This document shows positions 21,626 through 32,994 of a DNA stretch of 64,000 bases, piece after piece. Both the position numbers and the translations under genes were made by a program. Origin of the DNA: Artemia franciscana (taxonomy: Eukaryota; Arthropoda; Branchiopoda; Anostraca; Artemiidae); assembly GCF_032884065.1 (NCBI RefSeq), contig NC_088863.1:66111419-66175418 (forward strand). The letters are read 5' to 3'. The notes below the pieces were generated by a model that was given only the letters and a program-made list of their open reading frames with translations, had not been told where the DNA came from and made no database searches. Positions within the stretch are counted from its first letter, which is position 1; every line of letters begins with the position of its first letter.

Positions 21626-24600
21626 ATTGCAAAGGAACGTCATCTACATGTTGATTGCATTAAAAGCAAATAAGAGTCTTTCCGAAGATCTTTAGCCTAA
21701 ATCAAAAATGGTATTTTTCTGTTTTACGCCATTCGCTTCGTTTCTCTTATTATCCTTGTTATCTTGGCTTTATTTTCGTATTTTCCAACTGAAAACCTTC
21801 TCTTAGTTTGTGCTGGATGTGCATTGAAAGATTACGAAAAAGACGTATATGACAGGAATTTTAGGAAGAGAGGCTGGAGCTTTATCTCGATTTGTGAGCT
21901 TAATTTAGACCGAAAGCCTGAGCCTTTTAATATACCTAATTTATCAAAACTTAAAGTAAAGTCTTAGTCTCTGGGGTGGGGTAAGTTTAGTTCCGATGTT
22001 GTTTGTTTGTTGATTTTTTCCAAAATTACTTTGCTAGTCTACTTAATTAAAACAAAAAATGCAGTAAATTCATGAAATTAAATTGGCCATCGTAAAAGCT
22101 AAATATTTATTTAGGTATTTAAATGTTTATTTATTTTATTGATTAATTTTTTTATAATATTATTTGATTGGATTTTTAATAATATTTTTGAATTTAACAT
22201 TACTTCATTAGTGGATTTTAATAATATTAAAAATAATATTTGAAATAATTCCTTTCCAAAGTTTTTCAGGGATAGACATTCCACTGATGGATGTTTAGGG
22301 GAAGAGGAATCCGCCTGCCTTAAATTTTCGTGTAAAGAAAGAAGTACATCAAACGCAAATATACTAAATAAGTAAGTTTGTAAATAAGGTTTGTTTTGAA
22401 ACGTGATTACATACAGTTATCGCAATAATAGATGTTTTATTCTTACGGGCTTTTTATAACCGGTGTGACTGTTGTTTTTTTTTGTTTTTGTTTTTTTTTT
22501 TTTTTTTTGTATAGGTTACCAAATAAAATATTAAATCGCCTTATAAATTTTTCTATCAATGACCTTCTTCTGGTACCGAAAAAAGTTTTTCTGGCAACAA
22601 AAAAAAGGTCTTGTAGCTACGAAAATAAATAATACCCATGCAGTTGGTCTTTAGAGTTCATTGATTATTTGTTCCTTATGCATTTCATTAAGTTTCTGAA
22701 ATAGGCAATTAAAAGCCATCAGTATATTAAAAACTTCACAATGAATTCCTTTCGAAAAATTGTGATAACGACAATTAATTCAGGTTTGGCTGTTTTGCAA
22801 TGTTTCCCTATATATTTACTCATTTTTATTATCTATGTGGCATAGACGTATTTTACCTGTATTAACTTTAGCAAATTTTTCCCTCAATAGCCTAAATGTT
22901 CATATATTGTGTCTTTCTGTTCATGCCGTATAGTAATTGTAATATTAATAGATTTACTGTAAGCTCGCCTTATATAATTGCTGTTTATGGATTTTACGTG
23001 GAGTTTTGCTCATTTTGTCTTTATGCAATATTTGTTAAATATTTTCAAAGAATCGCTTTTTAGTCAATTTAAATTTGTAGTTTTTCGATATTTCTCATAA
23101 ATACAATTTTTCATTCTCTGCTGTGTCTTACTTGCGAGGTTTTGTCGTTCGTTCAGTTGCAATTATAAAGTACATTCCTAATTAGCTATTGAATTGGGTC
23201 CTATTGGACTTCTGGACTTTTCCTCGTCTGTAACATGTTTTTTTTTTTTTTTTTGCTTCAATGTTCCTATTTTTATCTATTCGAAGTTTTTCATTGAGTG
23301 CTGGTTTATTGCCAATAAGACTAAAATCAATAAACCGATATTGATGTATTCTTTAGAAAGCGATAAAAAAAAATACCTAGTAACTTGGTGTAAACGCCTC
23401 ATCCAGTATCATTAGATCTTTCATAGTAAAAGTGTGTCCCTTTCCGTGTCAGCCCTATCGCAGCAAAGATCAAATCCTAGGCTCAATGTTGTCAAGGGGT
23501 GAGCCATCCGTTGTACAGCCTCCGGTTTGAAGTTGATTGTTAACGTGAAAATAAAATGGTAAGTAATGTTGGGTAACAGTGCTTTTGGTATGGAATGTGT
23601 ATTTATTTAATATGACCTTAATTTTGGCTAAGAGTTCGATTTTTTTTATGTGAAATTGATCAGAATTTTTTTTATATTATTAAGCCATAATTGTAGATGA
23701 TAGCACTTTACTTCAAAATTTTAGCTGACACAGACAAAATGATTTCATATTTGAATTGAGCACCCCAAAGGTAAATTATTAAAGCTTACTATAAATAGAA
23801 AATGTACAAGTGTTAGGGATTTAACGGTAAACTTAATAGCGTGTGATAGGGCTATATTTCTAAAAGTGCAGCTAATACAGAAAAATTGGTTTCATATTTG
23901 GATTCAGCATCCGAAAAATAACATGTACCTTGTTAGGTAACCTTGGCATAAAAAAGAAATAATTCTTGTTGGCCAATATAAACAGTTACCAACGGACAAA
24001 TTCTGTAAAAACTAAAAAAGAGAAGTACGATGTGAATATAATGCACACACAAAGATTTTTGTGATATTCCAAATATGCAAAATTCGATAAAGTTCAATAG
24101 CTTCTGTTCACCTGAGATAGAGAGGGGTGAAGGTGTGTCGTATCGAACCATTGATCGTCCATGAAGGGTCCAATTCAGACAGATATCGTGAGTACAAGTA
24201 CCATTTTGAAGAGCCAAAGGTAATCAAATTGTTATGAGACCCTTCCGTGCCATTTTTTGCCCTCGGAACGTTGAAACACAAAGTATTCCTTAAAGTGGCC
24301 AAGCCGTAACCCCCCCCCCCCCTCTCCGAAGTAAGGACCGAATTGCTTCGTCTCAGAAGTGGTAACGAATTATATGTAAGGAGCAGGTTTGCAAAAAGTT
24401 CCAAAGGTTCCAGTAGCAGAATTACAAAAGCTGCCGACACTTTTGCTGCACAACTTGTGTTTTGACAGCTTTGTTTTGAGCGGAAAGAACTTTTATACGT
24501 AAATTTTGCAGAAGAATAACAAATGTAGCTTAGTATAGTCTGTAGTTGGAAATATCAATAGTTTTCTGAATCACAATTTACAATGTAATCTAATTCAATG

Positions 24601-25024
24601 GCAAGCCCTATATTAGTCATAAATATCATTCTTCATAATTGTATATGTACCATTTTATCGAAAGTACTGTGTCATATTTACTCTAATACTGTTAGTGGAG
24701 TACAGTATTCAAAGTCTGAAGTATTCTGTATATTGCTTACTGCTGCTACTTTATGGTTGGAGTTGTACACTCCAATGCTATTGGTCTTATAAAAATAATA
24801 CATACCCAACTTAGTGCTTGATACTCATTGATCACTATATTATAACTATTAAAAACATAATTTGATTTTCTATGAGAACAGTATTGATTGGCAACCTGGC
24901 AGCAGGGTCGTTAATAGCCAATATGCTCCTTTTTTTTGGATGGGGAGCAAGAGATTTTTACTGACAGGCTAGTCATTTTTACCGACTGTTTTTGTCAAAA
25001 ATTAGCATGATGACCGTTTCGAAT
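21626..25024. other. No gene recognised
   Basis: AT-rich, with T runs at about 22484-22508 and 23237-23253. A minus-strand frame at 24108-24440 (110 codons, with LLLEPLELFANLL and RAKNGTEGSHNNL) looks less random than its surroundings but matches no family I know. 21764-21967 is a similar uncertain plus-strand frame. Confidence 0.45.
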
Positions 25025-25290
25025 GCAACACGTGAAATCACTACACGAGTCGGTAAAACCGCTGCATTTACGAACCAAGATTCAGGTTTTGGTGAATATC
25101 ACGTCACTATTTAATATTGTTTATTTAACCAAATGGAAAATTGTGGCACCATATGTAAAATAACGGCAGGAGTGGGTAAAACTGCTGCGTTTACCGACCA
25201 AGCTCAAAATTTTTATAGATGGCATATCAGTATTTTCGTCGTCTTTAGCCAACAAAGAATTTTAGCAGCATCGGAAAAATCTTACCGCAA
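25025..25290. repeat. Two tandem copies of a ~124-bp unit
   Basis: gagtcggtaaaaccgctgca near 25046 recurs as gagtgggtaaaactgctgcg near 25170. Flanking sequence is also related (tatcacgtcactattt against gcatatcagtatttt). Diverged old duplication. Confidence 0.65.
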
Positions 25291-25685
25291 AGTGCCATGA
25301 TTTTAACGACTTCTTTTCTTTTTTTACCGAGTGAAAAAAAAACATCGGGGTGGGTTGTCCCTCTTCCGCCACAAACGTGACGGCCTTGACTGGTAGTCAA
25401 AAGCTTTACGTAGCTATAATATTAGTTTTGCCATATCTAATCCCCAAAATAAACAGGGAATTACCACTACATTGTAGCGTGGCTTTTTTCAGCCTACTAA
25501 TCTTCCACGTTACAGCTTTTCCATTACCTGCTTTAACTGTATGTTCACCTTGATAGCTGCCAGCCCTTTTAAGATTCTGTCAACTGATGAATATACAGCT
25601 TTGAGATAATTTGGCAATTTGTGCGACATTTGAACAAATATTCGTTTTCAGTTGAAGAGAAGTGGAGTAAGTAAAAAGTTACTTT

Positions 25686-25945
25686 CGTAACTAGTCCAAT
25701 TTATGCAAAAAGTCGGTCGGTCTAGTCCAGCTGTTGCAGTTTCAAACGGTCTTTTGTATGTCATTGGAGGGGATCAAACCCTCGAAGTCAATTTTTATCG
25801 TGCTCAGATCACAGTTTCTGATGTTGAAGTCTATGACCCCTATACGGGACAGTGGAGTTTTGCTCCACCCCTACCTGATTCAAGAAGTGAAGCTGGGGCT
25901 AGACTTTGGAACTAGACTTTCGCTAGTTCCAATTTATGCAAAAGA
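25686..25945. repeat. Short direct repeats flanking the kelch fragment
   Basis: ctagtccaatttatgcaaaaag at about 25690-25711 and ctagttccaatttatgcaaaag at about 25923-25944 bracket the kelch sequence; they differ by a one-base indel. Between them TTGGAACTAG (25906-25915) and CTAGTTCCAA (25923-25932) form a perfect stem with a 7-nt loop. Confidence 0.8.
25709..25905 (+). pseudogene. Kelch-repeat fragment (exon or broken copy)
   Basis: Reads VGRSSPAVAVSNGLLYVIGG, then NFYRAQITVSDVEVYDP and TGQWSFAPPLPDSRSEAGA. This is one kelch blade: the GG doublet, then VEVYDP...W about 25 residues later, then PLP.SR, the start of the next blade. Kelch blades form a beta-propeller used for substrate binding, for example in BTB-kelch ubiquitin-ligase adaptors. 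After EAGA the frame runs into GARLWN and a stop rather than VVV or a GT donor. A 10-bp inverted repeat (25906-25932) and a second copy of the upstream sequence (ccaatttatgcaaaag) follow at once. No other blade or BTB domain is seen within several kb. It is either one exon with an unrecognised donor or a copied fragment; I favour the fragment. Confidence 0.6.
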
Positions 25946-25993
25946 GGTAGTCAAAGTAGCTGACATTCTCACTCCGAATCAGTATGAGGCAGA

Positions 25994-25999
25994 GTAAGT
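25994..25999 (+). promoter_or_regulatory. Possible splice donor (GTAAGT)
   Basis: A consensus donor follows an open stretch reading VVKVADILTPNQYEAE. It could close an exon that starts after the aaaag at about 25944, but no family supports this. Confidence 0.25.
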
Positions 26000-27083
26000 T
26001 CAGGTATATTTTTATTTACTGTGTTTTTCTTTACTTACACTGTGTTTTTCTACTGTGTCTTCCGCAAGGGCGAAGGATAACAACAACGTAAAAGTAAATT
26101 TTCCCATAGCGACATCGAAATAAAATGAGCTTTCAATTTGAACAGGTTTTAAAAAGCAACAGCATGAGGGCTCACTCACAGAGCGAGATAGTACGTTACT
26201 TCTCTAAATGCGTACTCTCTACTAATTGAATTCGATACCAATCTTTAGAATTATCCAATATCTTTATGTTGAAGCATTAAAGATCAGGATTACATAATAG
26301 TTTTAATGAGAATATAGAACGTTATTGTATTCACGAAGCAAGTGAGAACACGGGGCTTTTTGGAGCCAATCCGGTCTACTACTTTACTAATACGATGAAA
26401 TTTTTGTTTTTCAGCACGATACGCTGTGCTGAAGAAATGCCACTTGTATCGTAAACCAAAGTGAACGTCCAAGGCCTCTTCAATGAATGACTTACATGTT
26501 TCATTAAATAGGAGAGCCCTGCCACTGGATAACTAACTCACAGCAAAGAGTGGCAGAACTGACACTACAGCCATGAGCATGTTCGTTCATAATATTGCCC
26601 ATACTCTTGACAATAGATTCGCATGACGTCTTGCACATACAGCACAGTAAAAGGTAAAGAAATTCGGGAGAGTTATCGTACGTGATGGCTGGTTAAAAAT
26701 AAGTAAAGCTTCTGTAGTGCACTAAGAGAGGAATGCTTAGGATCTGCATTTACACTAGAAACACGATCTAATCATTCTTTGTACTAGTACAGAACTGCAC
26801 TTCGTGGTAAACGTTGGTACCGTGGCACCTTTTGGAGTGAAAGGGAAAGGCGATCCTTAGTTTCGTAAATATCAATAATCCCTTCTAAACTAAGTACGAA
26901 ATTCGCATTTGAGATCTTTTCAAATAATTATTTTAATTGTCGCTCAGTAAGGAAAACATCAGGGAGTAGTTGCCCCTTAAAGTTTTGAAAACTTATGCTG
27001 AGTGTATAGAAAACCTAGCGGAGGAAAACAACGATTATTGCTTGAAACTGACACCTTGTGTCTCGACGAGGGTTATTATTGCT
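26000..27083. other. No gene recognised
   Basis: Contains short open frames only. The part adjoining 27084 may be further decayed hAT sequence (minus strand), but no motif is readable. Confidence 0.4.
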
Positions 27084-27644
27084 TCAAAGTTTTTCCATAA
27101 GCCATCTGTTTGTTACCGGTGAATATGAGGTTACAATGACGTGATACCCACTGTGACGAGTTTCAAGCATATCCTTCAGCCAATTCAACGCGATGCACTG
27201 TATCCTAGTTAAATTTATACCAGGAGAATCACGGAGATCAATAAGCATCAAAAGATAAATGGGTACATGAAGCGTGAAATACTGTCCATCCACTGAACCA
27301 CCTACTAGCTGCTCCTTGATATCTTCTACTCTCGGAGAGTGATGCTTCAAAGCTTCAAGCAGAGCGTGTGCGATGTCTAATCCTGTATGCCCACTAACGA
27401 CTGGCAAGTTCACAACAGAAAATCAAGACGACCAGACATCCGAGAATAATACCCACAATCTGGAACGTTTGCCGATAAGGTGAACGGCAACAATAGCAAA
27501 AGGCATTTCTTCGGCATTAATAGCAAATGGTGGTGACCCTTTAATAGCAGATAGATTTGTACTAAGGCATCTTTGCAGTTGGGAGTCAAGAATTTTGGCA
27601 AAAATGAGAGTAAGACTTACAACAACCATGCGACTGTGGTTCAT
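27084..27644 (-). pseudogene. hAT-like transposase relic, central part
   Basis: Two minus-strand frames. The first (27644-27423) reads FAKILDSQLQRCLS and KGSPPFAINAEEMPFAIVAV. The second (27413-27084) reads LPVVSGHTGLDIAHALLEAL and then EQLVGGSVDGQYFTLHVP. GHTG...IA and GGS.DGQYF.L.VP are characteristic of the catalytic-core region of a hAT-derived family (ZMYM/ZBED/DUF4371-like) that lies between its conserved acidic residues. The frames are offset by a stop and frameshift, and neither the N-terminal zinc finger nor the C-terminal dimerisation domain is present. Relic, not a host gene as far as can be seen. Confidence 0.65.
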
Positions 27645-30600
27645 TTCGCCTATGGGAATTCACCTCTTTCAAGCTATCAAGAGTTATATTGCCATCGTAT
27701 TGGAGCTGGGAACCATGATCCCTTAAAGCTGTCGATGATCATTCAGACGACAGATCAATTTCTACACATAATCTGATTTGCTTTGGACTTTTTGGCATTA
27801 TCATCTAGAAAAATTTGCTTTTGAGCTGAAAATTCTAGATCCCTAGGTTGATTTTAGTCGGTAAAGGTTTTCTCAAGTGAAAAATTGTAAGTGATTAGAT
27901 CAGTGTTGGTCCAGCTTAAACACTGAGTCTGAAGCTTAGTCTCTTCGTCAAAAATCGGAAATTTAAACTGCGTAAATAGTTCAAGCTAAGGGAGAGCATG
28001 CAACCCTTCTTCCTTCTTCTTCTTGTATGATTATTCAAGACGCTATTGCTAATTCTCCATGTAGTTCCGGGCACTACAGCTGCTGATATTGAACTCCGGG
28101 TCCTCGGTCGAAGAGTGTATGGTAACGAATCCGGGATGCAGCGTAGCTTGCAAACCCAGTAAGAGACGATCGCGTCCAGTACTATGAAATACAATAGCCC
28201 ATAACTCCTAAAAATAGTGTCAGGTTGGAACAAGAAGTACACTATTACAACGGCCTTGTCTGAAACTCTTTAATAAGAAACTTACCGTCCATTGACTTCA
28301 ACAACATGAAAAATGTATTGGCTTGAAAATAAAGAAAAGTGGTTGAAACCACGATATTCTGCATATACGGCATCTTTTTTCTTTTCATTATTCTTTTCCT
28401 CAGATAGCGGGGCATTGGAACAACGGAGAGAGCGGTTTAATGGCTCAACTTAAAGAAAACTACAACATCTAATGTTACAAGCAAGGAGAGTCTTTGGCCA
28501 ACTGTAACATAACCTTAAAAAACGTAATACTAAGAATTACATCAACAGAATTGGCTTTTATGGTATCCCCAAATATATGAAATTCAGCCGTTAACATTAA
28601 CAGAAATAATAGTTACAATTTCTGATTCAGCTTCAATTGCTGAGTATTCCTCACTGGTAATTTTTTTTTTCAGAGCGCGTTTTGAAATTTTTGGTTAATA
28701 AGGGCTAAAGTTCGTTCTTTACTAAGCTGCATCTGATGATGCAACTATGAAAAATGGCATACATCTCAAAAACTAAATTTTCTATTATAGAAAAATTATA
28801 TTTATGTCGTTTAAATGGTATAAATCCTGCTGCTAGTTATGTCCAGACATTTGGCTCGGGCCAATAGTAACTGAAACCATAAAAAGGGGAAAATTTTGAT
28901 GACGATTAATACATTCGCTAATCAAGAAATAGCAGTGATGCAATGATAAAAACAAACTGTAGTCGGTAATTTGAGTAAGAAATGTCCAGAAAATTCGGTA
29001 AATTTAGGAGTTTGGGGGGAGAAGACATATAAATAGACAAAGACATAGGCACAGACACAGACACAGACATAGACACAGACACAGACACACACAAAGACCG
29101 AAGCCGTCCCGAAGCCCTCCCCCTGCGTAAGTCGCTGATTGCATTAGAAAGGCGAAAATGGTATACCAGATTCGAATTTGGATCGTAGACATATTTTGTA
29201 GATCTTATTAAAATAATTATAGGATCCAAAGAGCCTTCCCTTTTTTATGCAAAATAAACAAATAATGTAAATACTATGTTTTACGTTTAAGGACCGACTG
29301 ATAAACTTTAACAAAAAGGTAAGCACATTGTCATATCTTGTAGTGAGTATTGAAAGAGGATACAGGTGAATTGAGGGCTGCTCAAATCAAAGCGACATCA
29401 GCAACCTATAGCGTTTGATGAGAGTCGTCATCCCCTCGTGTTAGTCTGACTTCAGGAATCACTGCCTCATACTATCATCACATTAATAACATGGTTGGTA
29501 TAAATTACTGGAAAAATCTGGATTTTAAATTTTTAGTCCAAACCAATAAAGCTAAGATGAAGCCCCCATGATCTCACATGTAGGGAAAGAATCGGAATTT
29601 TATGCTAGTTCCAAAGACATAAAGTTTATTAAGTTTTATGATATCCATCAAAAGCTACGAATCTGATAAAATCTCCCTGGTTTATAAAAAAGGAGCTGTT
29701 TTTAACATTTACGCTTTTAACATTTATTTGAAAGATTCCTTAAACGAAACTGATTTGCTTCCTATTTCATTAAATTATGCCCAGTGATATGTAAAAGCTA
29801 ATCAATTATTGTTAAGGAGGGGAGCTTTGTTTTCATAGTATTAAATGGTAATATTTCTCATTTTCCTACTTATATACGAGGCTGGTCCGCCCAGAATTCC
29901 GTAGAATAATATCATTAAGGACTCGTTCAAGGCTGTTTATCGAAAATTTTGACTGTATAGGCCTACTCTGCTTTAAAACTTAAACGTTTAAAACTTTAAA
30001 AAATTTTAAACTAAAACTTAAACTAGCGGCTATTGAAACAATAGGGCCGTGAATTGGAATAAGAAGCTTTTTAAGATTGAAAAAACTTATAGCGCAACGA
30101 CCTAGGGATTGAGTAGGGGGAAACCTCATATACGGAATAATTTTCTATTTGTTACAGAAAAACTTAATTTAAAGTGGCTGAAAGAAGAAGTTAAAAGTGC
30201 GTTGCCTTATCTGAAATACCGTTCTCAAAAAAAAAGAAAAAAAGATCAGCTTTTCTCTATTCTCTACGGGACTGTGAGTGTGAGGAAAGTATGGGCCATT
30301 ATGCATTGGAAAGCCTTGTGACGAAGAGGACGCCATGCAGAAAATCTAAAGACCAACAAAGGTGATAAGGAAAAGCATGTTAAATTTTACCCAGTATGCC
30401 AAGGACACCAGTCAGGAAATGTCAGCCAGTCAGCAAAAGGACCAGATATCGAAAAATATTCGATGACAGCGGCTGGCTGGTATCCAGTTACTTTATATTT
30501 TTAAAAAAGGGACTAGAATTATCAATTTTGATCGAATGAGCATCCACCAAAGTTTCTACGACAACAAGGGAGGGAAGCTGGTGATGGGAAGGGGCAGCCT

Positions 30601-31070
30601 ACCCCCTATAAAGAATAAATTACGCTCATTTTGGGTTTAGTGTTACTCTTTACTTTCATGATAAAGTCGTAGACCCGAGAAATCCCCAGGAATCAATAGG
30701 GATTAAATTTCAATTTCTATCTCTCTCTTCCTTCTTTACGTATATCGAGAACTAATTATGTATTTATCTATAAGCGCAATGAGGTTTGCGATGTTTTGTT
30801 ATTAAAATGCTCCCTTTGAGAAATCCACCCTCCCTTCTAGCCTAAAAAAATATAAGCCCAGCTGTTGAGGTTCAAGCTCTTCCCTACAGAAAAAAGGAAA
30901 TTTCGTATTTTTCATCAAAGATTGATTACGGATGCGTGGGTTTTTTCTAGGAATGATCGTATAGAACCAAAATTCCTAGAAGATCAAAAGAGGGCTTATT
31001 CAAAAGAAAATTAAAAGTGCCCTTTCTAAGTGACCAAACAGATTGGAGGACTACCAGCCTCCTTTCTCCT
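27645..31070. other. No gene recognised; minor repeats
   Basis: 28585-28690 resembles 43715-43805 (gattcagcttcaattgctga against aaatcagcttcaaatggcga, then ttcctc(a/g)ctgg). 30600-30665 and 30910-31050 carry pieces of the dispersed family of 48.6 kb (gatcgtatagaacc, cctagaagatc, ttaaaagtgccctttctaag). Open frames at 27916-28242 and 30109-30321 have no motif. Confidence 0.45.
29036..29100. repeat. (GACACA)n microsatellite
   Basis: About ten imperfect gacaca/gacata hexamers. They generate an artificial repetitive frame on the minus strand. Confidence 0.9.
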
Positions 31071-31076
31071 ACATTG

Positions 31077-31113
31077 CTGAAGAAGAGATGCGGTTGTTGA
31101 CCCGAAATATCGT
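31077..31113 (+). ncRNA. Hammerhead-like core of a second Penelope-type end
   Basis: CTGAAGA (31077-31083), a stem candidate GGT...ACC, then GAAA (31104-31107) and tatcgtc. The layout resembles 6356-6386 and terminal repeats of Penelope-like elements. No coding part lies nearby; probably a solitary terminal fragment. Confidence 0.35.
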
Positions 31114-31516
31114 CTTGTTTCTTCCGGTATTTTTGTTGGCCTTGTAAAATCCCAGTTTTTATTCAATTTTTTTTTTCTCTTCTTTGCTTACTTAAATAAT
31201 TGCCTGTTTATTTGGACTAAAGAGTTCTGTCAATTTCAAATTTGCTTGGTCCTGACTCCAGGTAAATTTAACCAAATTAAAATACAATAATATCGCAAGG
31301 CCAGCCGAATTTTTCAAATAAGAGTGATTCCGTTCTGATTTCGACGATTCCCCAAGCAGTTCATGGGAAATGGTGGATATATATATAGCATCATTCGATT
31401 TGATCAGCTACAGATGTCGTTTCCAGAGAAAACTACTACTGTTACTAACAATTTATCGCGGCACCAAGCGGCCTGAGGCCAACACAGCCACGTACATTCC
31501 TCCTACATCCCCAACC

Positions 31517-32080
31517 TGCAGCTATGTTAGACCTTCTCTTGAGTATGCATGCCCTGCTTGGCATCCAGGTTTGACAAAATATCAAACAGATAGACTTGAG
31601 ACGATCCAAAAAAGAGCTGGAAAAATTACACTTGGACGAAACTACTCAACATACGAGGATGCACTGAAACAACCCAATTTCGACACACTTGCTAGTCGTA
31701 GACACGGCTTAACATATAGATTTGGACTAAATTGTGTGAATTCCCCAACTCATTGTCGTCTACTACCCAACCTTGAGAGCCCCCCAACTGAAGGATCAGT
31801 TACTAGACTCCGACAAATAAAAAAAAAATTGTCCACAGTTACTGACTTGCTCAGCCTATAGTACTGAGAGATATCGTAACTCACTTGTCCCATATTTTAC
31901 CCGTCATTTCAATAATATTAACATGACTAATATTTAATGTTTGATTAATATGTGTTTGATTAATATAATTTTTGATTAAATTCTTGTGAGTGTTTTTGAA
32001 GGTATAAATAATTTTTGTCATGACATGATAATGCTAGCTCCGGCTATTGTAGTGAACAAATATATTCTATTCTATTCTAT
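31517..32080 (+). mobile_element. CR1/Jockey-like LINE 3' fragment, copy 1
   Basis: Reads SYVRPSLEYACPAWHPGLTK, then YQTDRLETIQKRAGKITLGR and RNYSTYEDALKQPNFDTLAS with TYRFGLNCVNSPTHC. This is the conserved C-terminal domain that follows the RT in Jockey/CR1/I-type LINEs. The frame shifts at an A run (about 31820), so the final STERYRNSLVPYF lies in another frame. The 3' tail is tattctattctattctat, the short-repeat tail of such elements. The 5' end is truncated at 31517. It interrupts the RTE frame and is flanked by aacc on both sides (31513-31516 and 32081-32084), a probable 4-bp target duplication. Confidence 0.82.
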
Positions 32081-32438
32081 AACCTCCTCAAAGCCTCCCT
32101 CTTTATACCCTTTCAGGAAGTTCCTATTCCCTTTAAATCTTTCTTTATGACATCCTCCTACAGCAACCGTGGACAACATGCTTTCTGTTTATCCCTAGAT
32201 GGTTGACCAAAAATATCGCAAGGCCAGCCGAATTTTCAAATAAAAGTGATTCCGTTCGGATTTCGACGATTTCCCAAGCAGTTCATGGGAAATGGCGGAT
32301 ATATATATAGCGTCATTCGACTTGATCAGCTACAGATGTCGCTTCCAGAGAATACTACTACTGTTACTAACAATTTATCGCGGCACCAAGCGGCCTGAGG
32401 CCAACACAGCCACGTACATTCCTCCTACATCCCCAACC

Positions 32439-32991
32439 TGCAGCTATGTTAGACCTTCTCTTGAGTATGCATGCCCTGCTTGGCATCCGGGTTTGACAAA
32501 ATATCAAACAGATAGACTTGAGACGATCTAAAAAAGAGCTGTAAAAATGACACTTGGACAAAACTACTCAACATACGAGGATGCACTGAAACAACCCCAT
32601 TTGGACTCACTTGATAGTCCTAGACACGGCTTAACATGTAGATTTGGACTAAATTGTGTGAATTCCCCACCTCATTGTCGTCTACTACCTAACCTTGAGA
32701 GATTCTCAACTGAAGGACCAGTTACTAGACTCCGACAAATGAAAAAGAATTGTCCACAGTTACTGACTTGCTCAGCTTATAGTACTGAGAGATATCGTAA
32801 ATCACTTGTCCCATATTTTACCCATCATTTCAATAATATTGACATGACTAATATTTAATATGTGTTTGATTAATGTAATTTTTGATAAAAATTTTTGTGA
32901 GTGTTTTTGAAGGTATAAATAATTTTTGTCATGACATGATAATGCTAGCTCCGGCTGTTCTAGTGAATAAATATATTGTATTCTACTCTAT
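32439..32991 (+). mobile_element. CR1/Jockey-like LINE 3' fragment, copy 2
   Basis: Duplicate of 31517-32080 within the tandem unit. It has a stop after DRLETI (copy 1 has a Gln codon there) but keeps the reading frame at the end: KNCPQLLTCSAYSTERYRKS then LVPYFTHHFNNIDMTNI. The two copies carry different breaks, so they have drifted since duplication. The tail is degraded to attgtattctactctat. Confidence 0.82.
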
Positions 32992-32994
32992 AAC

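Noticed and set aside
28918..29229. Minus-strand frame with SVSVSMSVSV and CLCLCLCL repeats
   Set aside because: Translation of a (GACACA)n microsatellite.
32367..32561. A small minus-strand gene ending GCVGLRPLGAAINC
   Set aside because: This is the C-terminus of the RTE-like element joined by chance to antisense of the inserted LINE fragment.
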